NCBI GenBank assembly: GCA_945622055.1
Contig: CALZBV010000169.1
Span: forward strand, 1-5,328
DNA: 5,328 nt
Direction of reading: 5' to 3'
Source of the DNA: an uncultured Clostridia bacterium
Lineage (GTDB): Bacteria; Bacillota; Clostridia; Lachnospirales; Lachnospiraceae
The notes beneath the pieces are model-generated. The model had not been told where the DNA came from, did no database searches, and saw only the letters and a program-made list of their open reading frames with translations. Of this stretch, positions 1-5,219 are shown one piece after another. The translations under genes were made by a program, and so were the position numbers. Every line of letters starts with the position of its first letter. Positions within the stretch are counted from its first letter, which is position 1.

Positions 1-478
1 CATTTGCAATCTCAAAGGCCTCGCAGCACTCCGGGTACAGCACCACCTTCGGGATATAAGATGCCTCCCGGTACGGATGCGCCTGAACCACAAAGCCCCC
101 TGCCTCCGTTACCCGGCGAAACTGCTCCGCAGGACTCCAGGAAAGCATATCCTCCTGCTCAGAAAGCCACTCCTCCGAAAGTCCGTACAGCAAAAACTCC
201 TGTCCCGTAAATGCCGTCTCCAGCCCCAGATAAACCTGAAGTCCGATTTCGTCCCCACGCTTTTTGGCGTTTCTGTAGCCCGCACAGTACCGGTGAATCC
301 TCTCTTCCCACGGAAGGTCTCTTGCTATCGCACTGTTCCCGTTAAAGAAATGGTCCGTCACGATAATCCCGGTATATCCCAATTCCTTATATAAATCTGC
401 CTGCTCAGCACCCGTAAGCTTTCCACACGCACTTGCCTCGCTCGTATGCAGATGTGTCTCATACATATACTCTGCCAT
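1..478 (-). CDS. PHP-domain metal-dependent phosphoesterase, N-terminal 159 codons (partial)
   Basis: The product starts M-A-E-Y-M-Y-E-T-H-L-H-T and is cut by the window edge after about 159 residues, so the 3' end is missing. The hallmarks of a PHP (polymerase and histidinol phosphatase) domain are visible in order: the H-x-H pair H9/H11, D42-H43 in I-V-T-D-H-F, E87 in G-L-E, and H134 in Q-A-H-P-Y-R. In this family these residues bind the two or three metal ions that hydrolyse phosphoesters. There is no signal peptide, so the enzyme is probably cytoplasmic. The start at 478 is supported by an AGAGG ribosome binding site at 484-488, 5 nt upstream. It is preceded by its own leader and lies beyond the terminator of the upstream unit, so it is probably transcribed separately. 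The substrate cannot be told from the fragment: histidinol phosphate, nucleoside bisphosphate or small nucleic acids are all known for relatives. The fold assignment is strong and the specific function is unknown. Confidence 0.9.
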   Translation of the reverse strand, partial: MAEYMYETHLHTSEASACGKLTGAEQADLYKELGYTGIIVTDHFFNGNSAIARDLPWEERIHRYCAGYRNAKKRGDEIGLQVYLGLETAFTGQEFLLYGLSEEWLSEQEDMLSWSPAEQFRRVTEAGGFVVQAHPYREASYIPKVVLYPECCEAFEIAN

Positions 479-497
479 AAATACCTCTTTCTTTTCT

Positions 498-559
498 CCT
501 GCCCGCATTCATAAAAGTCACAGAAGTCTCTGTATGTCCTTTTATCTTACGGGCGCAGG
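498..559 (-). promoter_or_regulatory. Structured 5' leader of the PHP gene (long interrupted stem-loop)
   Basis: Four nested complementary segments fall in register: 498-500 with 557-559, 501-505 (GCCCG) with 550-554 (CGGGC), 511-517 (ATAAAAG) with 539-545 (CTTTTAT), and 520-524 (ACAGA) with 529-533 (TCTGT), closing a 4-nt loop. Small internal loops separate them. In the minus-strand transcript this would form one elongated hairpin ending just before the ribosome binding site region. It has no U-tract, so it is not a simple terminator. It matches no riboswitch class that I recognise. The pairing is seen directly; a regulatory role is inference. Confidence 0.4.
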
Positions 560-572
560 TATACCAAATACT

Positions 573-581
573 ATATTAGCA
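573..581 (-). promoter_or_regulatory. Candidate extended -10 promoter element for the PHP gene
   Basis: On the minus strand the sequence TGC-TAATAT reads like an extended -10 element (TGn followed by a TATAAT-like hexamer). An overlapping TATAGT at 570-575 is an alternative. No good -35 hexamer is present at 16-18 nt upstream, where the sequence is A-rich. Transcription from here would begin at about position 566, just before the structured leader, which makes the placement sensible. The call rests on a weak motif plus location. Confidence 0.33.
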
Positions 582-668
582 TACTTCTGCATTTTTTTCT
601 ACACTTAATCACACATAGTTCACATTTTCCATCCATTTCCTTTGGATTTTTTCATGCACCATCGTTTC

Positions 669-711
669 AAAAAAAGAGCGTAGAAGATGATTTCTCAGCT
701 TCTTACGCTCT
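669..711 (-). terminator. Rho-independent terminator of the SCP2-like / 92-residue protein unit
   Basis: On the minus strand an 11-12 bp stem is formed by 699-711 and 675-686 (GAGCGTA-AGAAG against CTTCTACGCTC, one bulged A), with a loop of about 12 nt. It runs straight into seven T residues (A-run 669-675 on the plus strand). It begins 17 nt after the stop codon of the 92-residue gene, which is the expected place for the end of that transcript. Confidence 0.88.
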
Positions 712-727
712 CTTTGTTCTCTCAATG

Positions 728-1006
728 CTACTGTTGTGTAGCATGCTCCTGCCTGCCGGATTGGTTCAGTAGTGAAACTCTCTTCGCTGTCACCAAAGCA
801 AGACAGTTCTGCGCCTCCGTCTTCTGACGGGCATTCACACACTGTCCCAGGCCCATAAACTGCCGGTCAAACACTGTAATTCCGGCATCAGCTGCATTCT
901 GCCGCAGTCGGCGCAGGGTCATCGCAGCCAGCTGCCAGTTTTCAGACTGAATTGCCCTTCCAAGCTTCATAAAATCCGGACCTTTCAAAAACTCAGACTC
1001 TGTCAT
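728..1006 (-). CDS. Small conserved-looking protein of unknown function (92 residues)
   Basis: The protein starts M-T-E-S-E-F-L-K-G-P-D-F and appears soluble and largely helical, with a basic middle (L-R-R-L-R-Q) and no membrane segment, signal peptide or metal-binding motif. The segment F-D-R-Q-F-M-G-L-G-Q followed by a helix rich in A, L and V (N-C-L-A-L-V-T-A-K-R) recalls small hypothetical proteins I associate with Lachnospiraceae, but I cannot name a function. A TTG codon at 1018 could give four more residues. I prefer the ATG at 1006 because a GGAG site (1013-1016) sits exactly 6 nt upstream, whereas the TTG overlaps that site and has no clear site of its own. The gene lies 24 nt after the SCP2-like gene and 17 nt before a terminator, so the two are almost certainly co-transcribed and may act in the same process. 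Confidence 0.82.
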   Translation of the reverse strand: MTESEFLKGPDFMKLGRAIQSENWQLAAMTLRRLRQNAADAGITVFDRQFMGLGQCVNARQKTEAQNCLALVTAKRVSLLNQSGRQEHATQQ

Positions 1007-1012
1007 TTCATT

Positions 1013-1016
1013 CTCC
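1013..1016 (-). promoter_or_regulatory. Ribosome binding site deciding the start of the 92-residue protein
   Basis: GGAG on the minus strand lies 6 nt before the ATG at 1006. It overlaps the alternative in-frame TTG at 1018, which makes that upstream start unlikely. Confidence 0.7.
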
Positions 1017-1030
1017 AACCATCAACAGGA

Positions 1031-1543
1031 CTACTTCGTTTCCTGTTTCGCTGTTTTCTTCGGAGCCTCTGTCTTTTTGGCTGCAGTTTTCTTCGGTTCA
1101 GCCTTTTCCTTAGCAACCTTCTCAGGCTCCTTTTTCTCTGTAGCAGCCTTTTTCCCGGCAGTCTTCTTCGCCGCAGACTTTGCTTCCTTGTCCGCTGCCG
1201 CCTTTGTCTTCTTCTCTTTTTCCTTCAGCTTAATCTTCAACAGCATACGAAGCTTGTCCAGGTTTCCCTGAACCTTCACTGCCCCGCTCTCGTACGCCTC
1301 ACGCATGGAAAGACGATTCTCTGCCAGTGCAACCAGCGTCTCCGCATCCGTAGTCAGAAGACCGTCACGGTCATAATAATCATACGGCTCAACCGAAACA
1401 TAACGGTCCGCAACCTCGATATAAAATGCTCCGCTGCCTTCACCTTCAATATTCACCTGTACTGCAACATGTTCAAAAATCTCGCGTGCATCCGAATTTT
1501 CAAAGCCCTCTCTGACTTTTAAAACAATTTCCTCATATGTCAT
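1031..1543 (-). CDS. SCP2-like sterol/lipid-binding domain protein with a lysine/alanine-rich C-terminal tail
   Basis: The 170-residue product has two parts. Residues 1-105 look like an SCP2 (sterol carrier protein 2) domain: a helical start (M-T-Y-E-E-I), a strand with A-F-Y-I-E-V-A-D, a middle helix (E-T-L-V-A-L-A), then the typical ending G-A-V-K-V-Q-G-N-L-D-K-L-R-M-L. SCP2 domains enclose a hydrophobic ligand such as a fatty acyl chain; bacteria of this type make no sterols, so a lipid or other apolar ligand is more likely. Residues 106-170 form a low-complexity tail with about 24 lysines against 10 glutamates and 1 aspartate, with recurring K-K-T-A and E-P-K-K units, like the tail of histone H1. 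Such a tail could bind nucleic acid or acidic membrane lipids; this is inference. No signal peptide is seen. The ATG at 1543 is chosen over a TTG at 1576 because a strong AGGAGGG site (1550-1556) lies 6 nt upstream. It is the first gene of a two-gene unit with its own promoter. The domain call is probable, not certain. Confidence 0.82.
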   Translation of the reverse strand: MTYEEIVLKVREGFENSDAREIFEHVAVQVNIEGEGSGAFYIEVADRYVSVEPYDYYDRDGLLTTDAETLVALAENRLSMREAYESGAVKVQGNLDKLRMLLKIKLKEKEKKTKAAADKEAKSAAKKTAGKKAATEKKEPEKVAKEKAEPKKTAAKKTEAPKKTAKQETK

Positions 1544-1549
1544 AATTAT

Positions 1550-1556
1550 CCCTCCT
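1550..1556 (-). promoter_or_regulatory. Strong ribosome binding site fixing the SCP2-like protein start
   Basis: AGGAGGG on the minus strand lies 6 nt before the ATG at 1543. An in-frame TTG at 1576 would add 11 residues but places this site inside the coding region. Confidence 0.8.
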
Positions 1557-1579
1557 GTCCTTTCAAACAACTGCAATTA

Positions 1580-1636
1580 TTGCCAATTCAAAGTGGCAAC
1601 CAGTATGTCCTTTGCTGCCGTCCCCTGCCTGACAGC
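1580..1636 (-). promoter_or_regulatory. Leader of the SCP2-like gene with two small candidate hairpins
   Basis: In the roughly 100-nt leader predicted from the promoter at 1653-1680, two short inverted repeats can be seen. One is TTGCCA (1580-1585) with TGGCAA (1594-1599) around an 8-nt loop. The other is GCCGTC (1617-1622) with GACAGC (1631-1636), which gives six pairs including one G-U in the transcript. Both are short enough to occur by chance, and no known riboswitch is recognised. Confidence 0.25.
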
Positions 1637-1652
1637 TCCGCTCCTCATTTCT

Positions 1653-1680
1653 ATTATACCGCAAAATCACGAATTTTCAA
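1653..1680 (-). promoter_or_regulatory. Sigma-A-type promoter of the SCP2-like gene
   Basis: On the minus strand a TTGAAA -35 box (1675-1680) is followed after 16 nt by a perfect TATAAT -10 box (1653-1658). The expected transcript start is near 1646, giving a leader of about 100 nt before the ATG at 1543. The -35 box begins 28 nt after the xylanase stop codon, so the two units are separately initiated. Confidence 0.82.
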
Positions 1681-1708
1681 CACTATTTCTCAAAAATTCC
1701 GTAAATTT

Positions 1709-3820
1709 CTAAAAATTCTCACTTTCAGCCTTTACCGGACGTACAAAAATATCATCTACGTAGAAATCTGCATTTCCGTCGGTTTCCAGATACAGCTCGG
1801 CAGAAGTCAGCTCACCCAAAAGCGCTACCGTTGTTTTCAGCTCAGTCCAGTCTCCTGTGGAAACAGCCTCCGTAAGCAGCTGCGGCACTGCACCGTCAAG
1901 TCCCAGACGAATCTGTGAATCCTTTGTCTTCACATAAACCGTAACCTCCACCGTTTTTCCGATGTACGGAGAAACATTGAATTTCACGGTTGCATCTTTT
2001 TCCTGACGAGTAACACAATAAGAATGTCCGACACCGTTGTGTGCCTCCTGATCCGTAACAAAACAGAACGGAAGGTGACCTGCCCCACGGATTGCCATAA
2101 TGTTATTTTTTTCCTCAAAGCTTTCTTCCATACCAACCAGCTCAATGGTCACGTCATCTACATAAACAGCGCTGAACTGATCCGGCTTCTCCTCTTTGGT
2201 GCCAAAGAACAAGAACATGGAATGCACATCATTCGGAACCTTGTACTGCGCCGTTATAGGAACCCACTCCCCGGAAGCAGTGGAAACCTCCGAAAGACAT
2301 GGCTCGGAACCATTGACGTCTGCATTTAACGTAACCGAAAGCGCCGGGCTCTTTACCCATGCCTTTACATGAATGGTTTGTCCGATAAAATCGGAAATAT
2401 CAAAGCTGATTCCACTCCAGCCACCAAATCTGCGCTCATTGGCAAGTGCTGCCCTTCCGCTGTGTACTTCACGGTCCTGAATCACGATTTCTCCGAAGCC
2501 TCTCATCTTAAAGCCGACATCCTCCGGCTTTAATGCCTCTGCACCCTCCGCAGTCTCAAAATCAATGAAACGGTCGGAAAGGTCAACCTTAATCTCCTCC
2601 GGTTCACCAAGGTCTCCCCCGGTAACGGCATAAATCATTGCATCAAACGATTTCTTCGGCGACAAATCCCCGTGGAATAAAAGCGGATTTGCACCTCGAA
2701 TCCAGGAATTGTCATCGGTCAGTCCCCAAAGTGTAACGCACGTAAGGTTTGCACCCTCCCTCTTTGCTGCAAGAAGTGCTTCAAAGAAGCTCTTATAAAA
2801 TACCGCCTGATAATACTCCGCATTCCGGTTCGAACACGTACATTTTACATCCAGCTCCGTAATATGTACCTCCGGAACCAGTGCGGCGTATTCCTTTAAC
2901 GCAACAATGTATTCCTCGATATTATTGTTATCACTTAAGTGCCCCTGCATACCGATACCGTCAATCAGTCCCTCTCCGATAACACTGCCGTGCTCAGCCG
3001 TTGTGCGGGTCAGTGCACCGATGATAGCCTCCTTCTTTTGTGGCTGCCACTCGTTGTAATCGTTATAAAACAGCTTCGGACAAAGGGCACGGATTCCTTC
3101 CTCATCCCCTTCGGAAACGCCATACAAAGCTGCATACTTTTTCGCACATGCTAAAGAAGCATCCTTTGCAAAACGGAAAGCCCAGTATATAAAGTCATCT
3201 CCGATCACCTGATACCAGTAGCTGTTACGAAGTCCGGTCTCGGTCTTGTCATCCAGCTCAATTGCCTCATTTACGACATCCCATGCATAAATCGTGCGCG
3301 CATAATCATTTGCAAACATGTAGTCCATCAGTGAGAAAATGTAGCTTTTCAGGCGTGCAAGCATTGTCTCACGGTCCACATAGCAGACCGGATCCAGCTT
3401 TTCAAACATCTTCATCATCGGGCGCTCCTTCAAAACCTCCGGGTCCGTCGGAATCGTTACCGGTGTATAACCCTTACAGAATACCTCCTTGGAACACTGG
3501 CTGTGCCATACCAGCACATGACCTCTGACCGGCATCCGGTGCTCCTTTGCCCAGTCAAGCATTGCCTTTGCACTCGGATTGATGACAAACGGAAGCTTCT
3601 CCTCCGTTGCCTCCGGACTCTGATAGCCCATATTATAGGCCGGCTTCAGCTCATTGCCAAACGTCATACTGTTAAACTGGCTGCTCATCAGAGCTTCCTT
3701 CGCAGGATTTCCGATTTCATGGCTCGTAAAACGCTCTGTAATGCGCTCACATGCCACACCGATTCTGAAATAATCCTTGTAAACCTCCTTTAAAACTGCC
3801 ATAGTTGTTTCATTCCCCAT
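1709..3820 (-). CDS. GH10 endo-1,4-beta-xylanase with two C-terminal carbohydrate-binding-like modules, predicted cytoplasmic
   Basis: The 703-residue enzyme is predicted to hydrolyse internal beta-1,4-xylosyl bonds of xylan or long xylo-oligosaccharides with retention of configuration. Residues about 8-400 form the GH10 barrel: F-G-N-E-L-K-P (54-60), R-G-H-V-L-V-W-H (99-106), D-V-V-N-E-A with acid/base E185, M-Q-G-H (291-294), I-T-E-L-D with nucleophile E322, and T-L-W-G (363-366) with W373. Two related beta-sandwich-like modules follow, about 412-562 and 570-697, each ending in Y-V-D-D (553-556 and 687-690), resembling the CBM4/9/22 group. The first keeps an exposed-type tryptophan (W468); the second has none at the matching place. 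The barrel begins within ten residues of the start, so there is no signal peptide, lipobox or sorting motif. The ATG at 3820 has AGGAG (3827-3831) 6 nt upstream. It lies 43 nt after the AEC transporter gene and is probably co-transcribed. Substrate preference within GH10 is not visible. Confidence 0.95.
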   Translation of the reverse strand: MGNETTMAVLKEVYKDYFRIGVACERITERFTSHEIGNPAKEALMSSQFNSMTFGNELKPAYNMGYQSPEATEEKLPFVINPSAKAMLDWAKEHRMPVRGHVLVWHSQCSKEVFCKGYTPVTIPTDPEVLKERPMMKMFEKLDPVCYVDRETMLARLKSYIFSLMDYMFANDYARTIYAWDVVNEAIELDDKTETGLRNSYWYQVIGDDFIYWAFRFAKDASLACAKKYAALYGVSEGDEEGIRALCPKLFYNDYNEWQPQKKEAIIGALTRTTAEHGSVIGEGLIDGIGMQGHLSDNNNIEEYIVALKEYAALVPEVHITELDVKCTCSNRNAEYYQAVFYKSFFEALLAAKREGANLTCVTLWGLTDDNSWIRGANPLLFHGDLSPKKSFDAMIYAVTGGDLGEPEEIKVDLSDRFIDFETAEGAEALKPEDVGFKMRGFGEIVIQDREVHSGRAALANERRFGGWSGISFDISDFIGQTIHVKAWVKSPALSVTLNADVNGSEPCLSEVSTASGEWVPITAQYKVPNDVHSMFLFFGTKEEKPDQFSAVYVDDVTIELVGMEESFEEKNNIMAIRGAGHLPFCFVTDQEAHNGVGHSYCVTRQEKDATVKFNVSPYIGKTVEVTVYVKTKDSQIRLGLDGAVPQLLTEAVSTGDWTELKTTVALLGELTSAELYLETDGNADFYVDDIFVRPVKAESENF

Positions 3821-3863
3821 ACTCTTCTCCTTTTTTAAAAAACTAACTTCATAACCGTCTCAA

Positions 3864-4817
3864 TTAAACATATCCAAGTGTCTTCAGCAAAAACAGCCAT
3901 ATCGTCAAAGTAAACGAACTCAAAAGCGTCGATATCATAACCGCGCAGCTCGTAATCGTCCCCTTATGTCCCATGTTCTGTGCCATGACAAAGCTGCTGC
4001 TCGTCGTTGCCGACCCGAGCATAATCAGTGCAGCCACCAGCTTTTCCTCCCGAAATCCGAGCAAAACCGCAACCGGAAGGAACACCGCGCACAAAAGCAC
4101 CAGCTTTGAAAAAACAGCTGCACAGACCGGCACCAGCTTCTCCTTCACATCCGTAAAATGAAACGATGCACCAAGGCCGATGAGCGCCAGTGGGGAGGCA
4201 ACATTTCCGAGGTATGTAATGGTTTTCATTACAATCGGAGGCTTCGGTAATCCGGCAACTGACCAAAAAAGCCCCACCAGGATACCGAGAATAATCGGGT
4301 TCTTTGCCGTATTAATCATGCTGCGCCGTATCACAGCCGATTTCTTCGTTTCCTTTTTGTTTTCCGGAGAAGTAATCGTCAAAATCAGCACCGCAGCAAT
4401 ATTGTAAATCGGCACCGAGCCGATGATCATTAAAGACACCATCGCCGCATTGTTGTAAATGTTCGTCATATAGGCAATTCCAAGTGTCGCCGCGGCGCTC
4501 CGGTACGCTGCCTGAATCATCTCGCCACGGTCTTCCCTGTTTGGATTCATCCATGATATTCCGGTTGCAATCAGAATGCTAAGCAGTGTAGCCACCAGGC
4601 AAAACAGCACAAAGGTACCGTCCCAGATGGCGGCAAAATCCTGCTTCACAAGATCCATAACAAGAAGGGCCGGAAGAAACACCTGAAACACAAGCTTATT
4701 GATGGCTCCTATCGTCGGGACCGTCAGCCAGCCGATTTCACGTAGCAAATATCCAAGTACCATTACCAAAAACACCGGCATGGTCGCATTCAGACTAAAT
4801 ACAAGATTCTCCAGCAT
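3864..4817 (-). CDS. AEC (auxin efflux carrier) family transporter
   Basis: The 317-residue integral membrane protein has the length and pattern of bacterial AEC/Mem_trans permeases: about ten hydrophobic segments, roughly at residues 5-25, 38-57, 68-90, 104-121, 126-149, 173-190, 199-218, 228-254, 260-280 and 288-312, in two halves joined by a charged loop (150-166, rich in K and E). Features typical of the family include Q-A-A-Y-R-S (102-107), K-N-P-I-I-L-G (172-178) at the start of the second half, and a small-residue-rich S-A-T-T-S-S-S-F (269-276) late in the protein. Known bacterial members move malate or other organic anions; the substrate here cannot be read from sequence. The start at 4817 is supported by a weak AGGTG site (4825-4829), 7 nt upstream. 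It begins 31 nt after the rpsR hairpin with no visible promoter, and it precedes the xylanase by 43 nt, so the two probably share a transcript. Confidence 0.92.
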   Translation of the reverse strand: MLENLVFSLNATMPVFLVMVLGYLLREIGWLTVPTIGAINKLVFQVFLPALLVMDLVKQDFAAIWDGTFVLFCLVATLLSILIATGISWMNPNREDRGEMIQAAYRSAAATLGIAYMTNIYNNAAMVSLMIIGSVPIYNIAAVLILTITSPENKKETKKSAVIRRSMINTAKNPIILGILVGLFWSVAGLPKPPIVMKTITYLGNVASPLALIGLGASFHFTDVKEKLVPVCAAVFSKLVLLCAVFLPVAVLLGFREEKLVAALIMLGSATTSSSFVMAQNMGHKGTITSCAVMISTLLSSFTLTIWLFLLKTLGYV

Positions 4818-4840
4818 TACATTTCACCTGCTCATGAAAT

Positions 4841-4872
4841 AAATTAAAACCGTCTGCAAATCTGCAGACGGT
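4841..4872 (-). terminator. Terminator-like hairpin after rpsR
   Basis: A perfect 10-bp inverted repeat, ACCGTCTGCA (4849-4858) and TGCAGACGGT (4863-4872), encloses a 4-nt loop. On the minus strand it is followed by TTTAATTTATTT, an interrupted U-tract. It starts 15 nt after the rpsR stop codon and ends 31 nt before the AEC transporter ATG. The stem is strong, but the interrupted tract may allow some read-through into the transporter. Confidence 0.85.
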
Positions 4873-4887
4873 CCTAAAACACGATGC

Positions 4888-5151
4888 TTATTCAAGAGTG
4901 TACGGCATCAGTGCAACGTGACGAGCGCGCTTTACTGCTACAGTTAAAGCTCTCTGATGCTTTGCACAGTTTCCGGTAATTCTTCTCGGAAGAATCTTAC
5001 CTCTCTCGGAAACGTATCTCTTTAACTTATTTACATCCTTATAATCGATACCTGCGTTTGTCTTGTCTGCACAGAAAGCACATACCTTCTTTCTTCTGCG
5101 AACAACACGTCTCTTGGTACCAAGCTCAGCCTTATCCGGTCTGTCTGTCAT
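4888..5151 (-). CDS. rpsR: 30S ribosomal protein bS18
   Basis: The 87-residue protein is a full-length bS18, a small-subunit platform protein that pairs with bS6 and binds 16S rRNA. Diagnostic stretches are R-R-R-K-K-V-C-A-F-C, I-D-Y-K-D-V-N-K-L, L-P-R-R-I-T-G and H-Q-R-A-L-T-V-A-V-K-R-A-R. C24, C27, C62 and H65 are all present, the arrangement of the zinc-binding (C+) form of this protein. The ATG at 5151 has a consensus AGGAGG (5159-5164), 7 nt upstream. The gene follows ssb by 54 nt, as in the common Firmicutes order rpsF-ssb-rpsR; rpsF would lie beyond the right edge. A strong hairpin follows the stop codon. Confidence 0.98.
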   Translation of the reverse strand: MTDRPDKAELGTKRRVVRRRKKVCAFCADKTNAGIDYKDVNKLKRYVSERGKILPRRITGNCAKHQRALTVAVKRARHVALMPYTLE

Positions 5152-5176
5152 GGTTCTACCTCCTAATTCAAATCGT

Positions 5177-5189
5177 GCGGCACTGCCGC
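5177..5189 (-). repeat. GC-rich inverted repeat between ssb and rpsR
   Basis: GCGGCA and TGCCGC flank a single central base, so the minus-strand RNA can form a 5-bp GC stem with a 3-nt loop. It lies 13 nt upstream of the rpsR ribosome binding site. A role in controlling rpsR translation is possible but not shown by the sequence. Confidence 0.4.
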
Positions 5190-5199
5190 TTCTTATTCT

Positions 5200-5219
5200 T
5201 TCCGTTTAGTTAAACGGAA
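5200..5219. repeat. 20-bp palindrome across the ssb stop codon
   Basis: Arms of 9 bp (TTCCGTTTA and TAAACGGAA) flank a 2-nt centre. The ssb stop codon (5206-5208) lies inside it. In RNA it could form an 8-bp stem with a 4-nt loop. There is no following U-tract, so it is not a typical terminator. It could be a processing or pausing hairpin, or a protein-binding site. Confidence 0.5.

Noticed and set aside
4..394. Plus-strand frames at the left edge, proline-rich
   Set aside because: They are antisense to the PHP-domain gene, whose metal-binding motifs are all in order on the minus strand; no ribosome binding site supports the plus-strand frames.
609..842. 77-codon minus-strand reading frame over the terminator and the 3' end of the 92-residue gene
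   Set aside because: It overlaps a better-supported gene in another frame and reads through a clear rho-independent terminator (669-711). Its composition shows no family features.
1077..1271. Plus-strand frame rich in A, F and S that looks like a membrane protein
   Set aside because: It is the antisense of the lysine/alanine-rich tail of the SCP2-like protein; lysine codons read backwards give phenylalanine and similar residues.
1681..1712. Possible terminator just after the xylanase stop (AGAAATT ... AATTTTT)
   Set aside because: The stem would be about 7 pairs, nearly all A-U or G-U, in a very AT-rich stretch, with no clean U-tract. It is too weak to call, so the xylanase transcript end stays unassigned.
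3826..3860. Possible promoter between the AEC and xylanase genes (TTGAGA, 17 nt, TTTTAA)
   Set aside because: The -35 match is fair but the -10 hexamer matches only 3 of 6, and transcription would start inside or beyond the ribosome binding site.
3964..4266. 100-codon minus-strand frame inside the AEC transporter
   Set aside because: It is a frame-shifted shadow of the transporter gene, which has full-length family features in its own frame.
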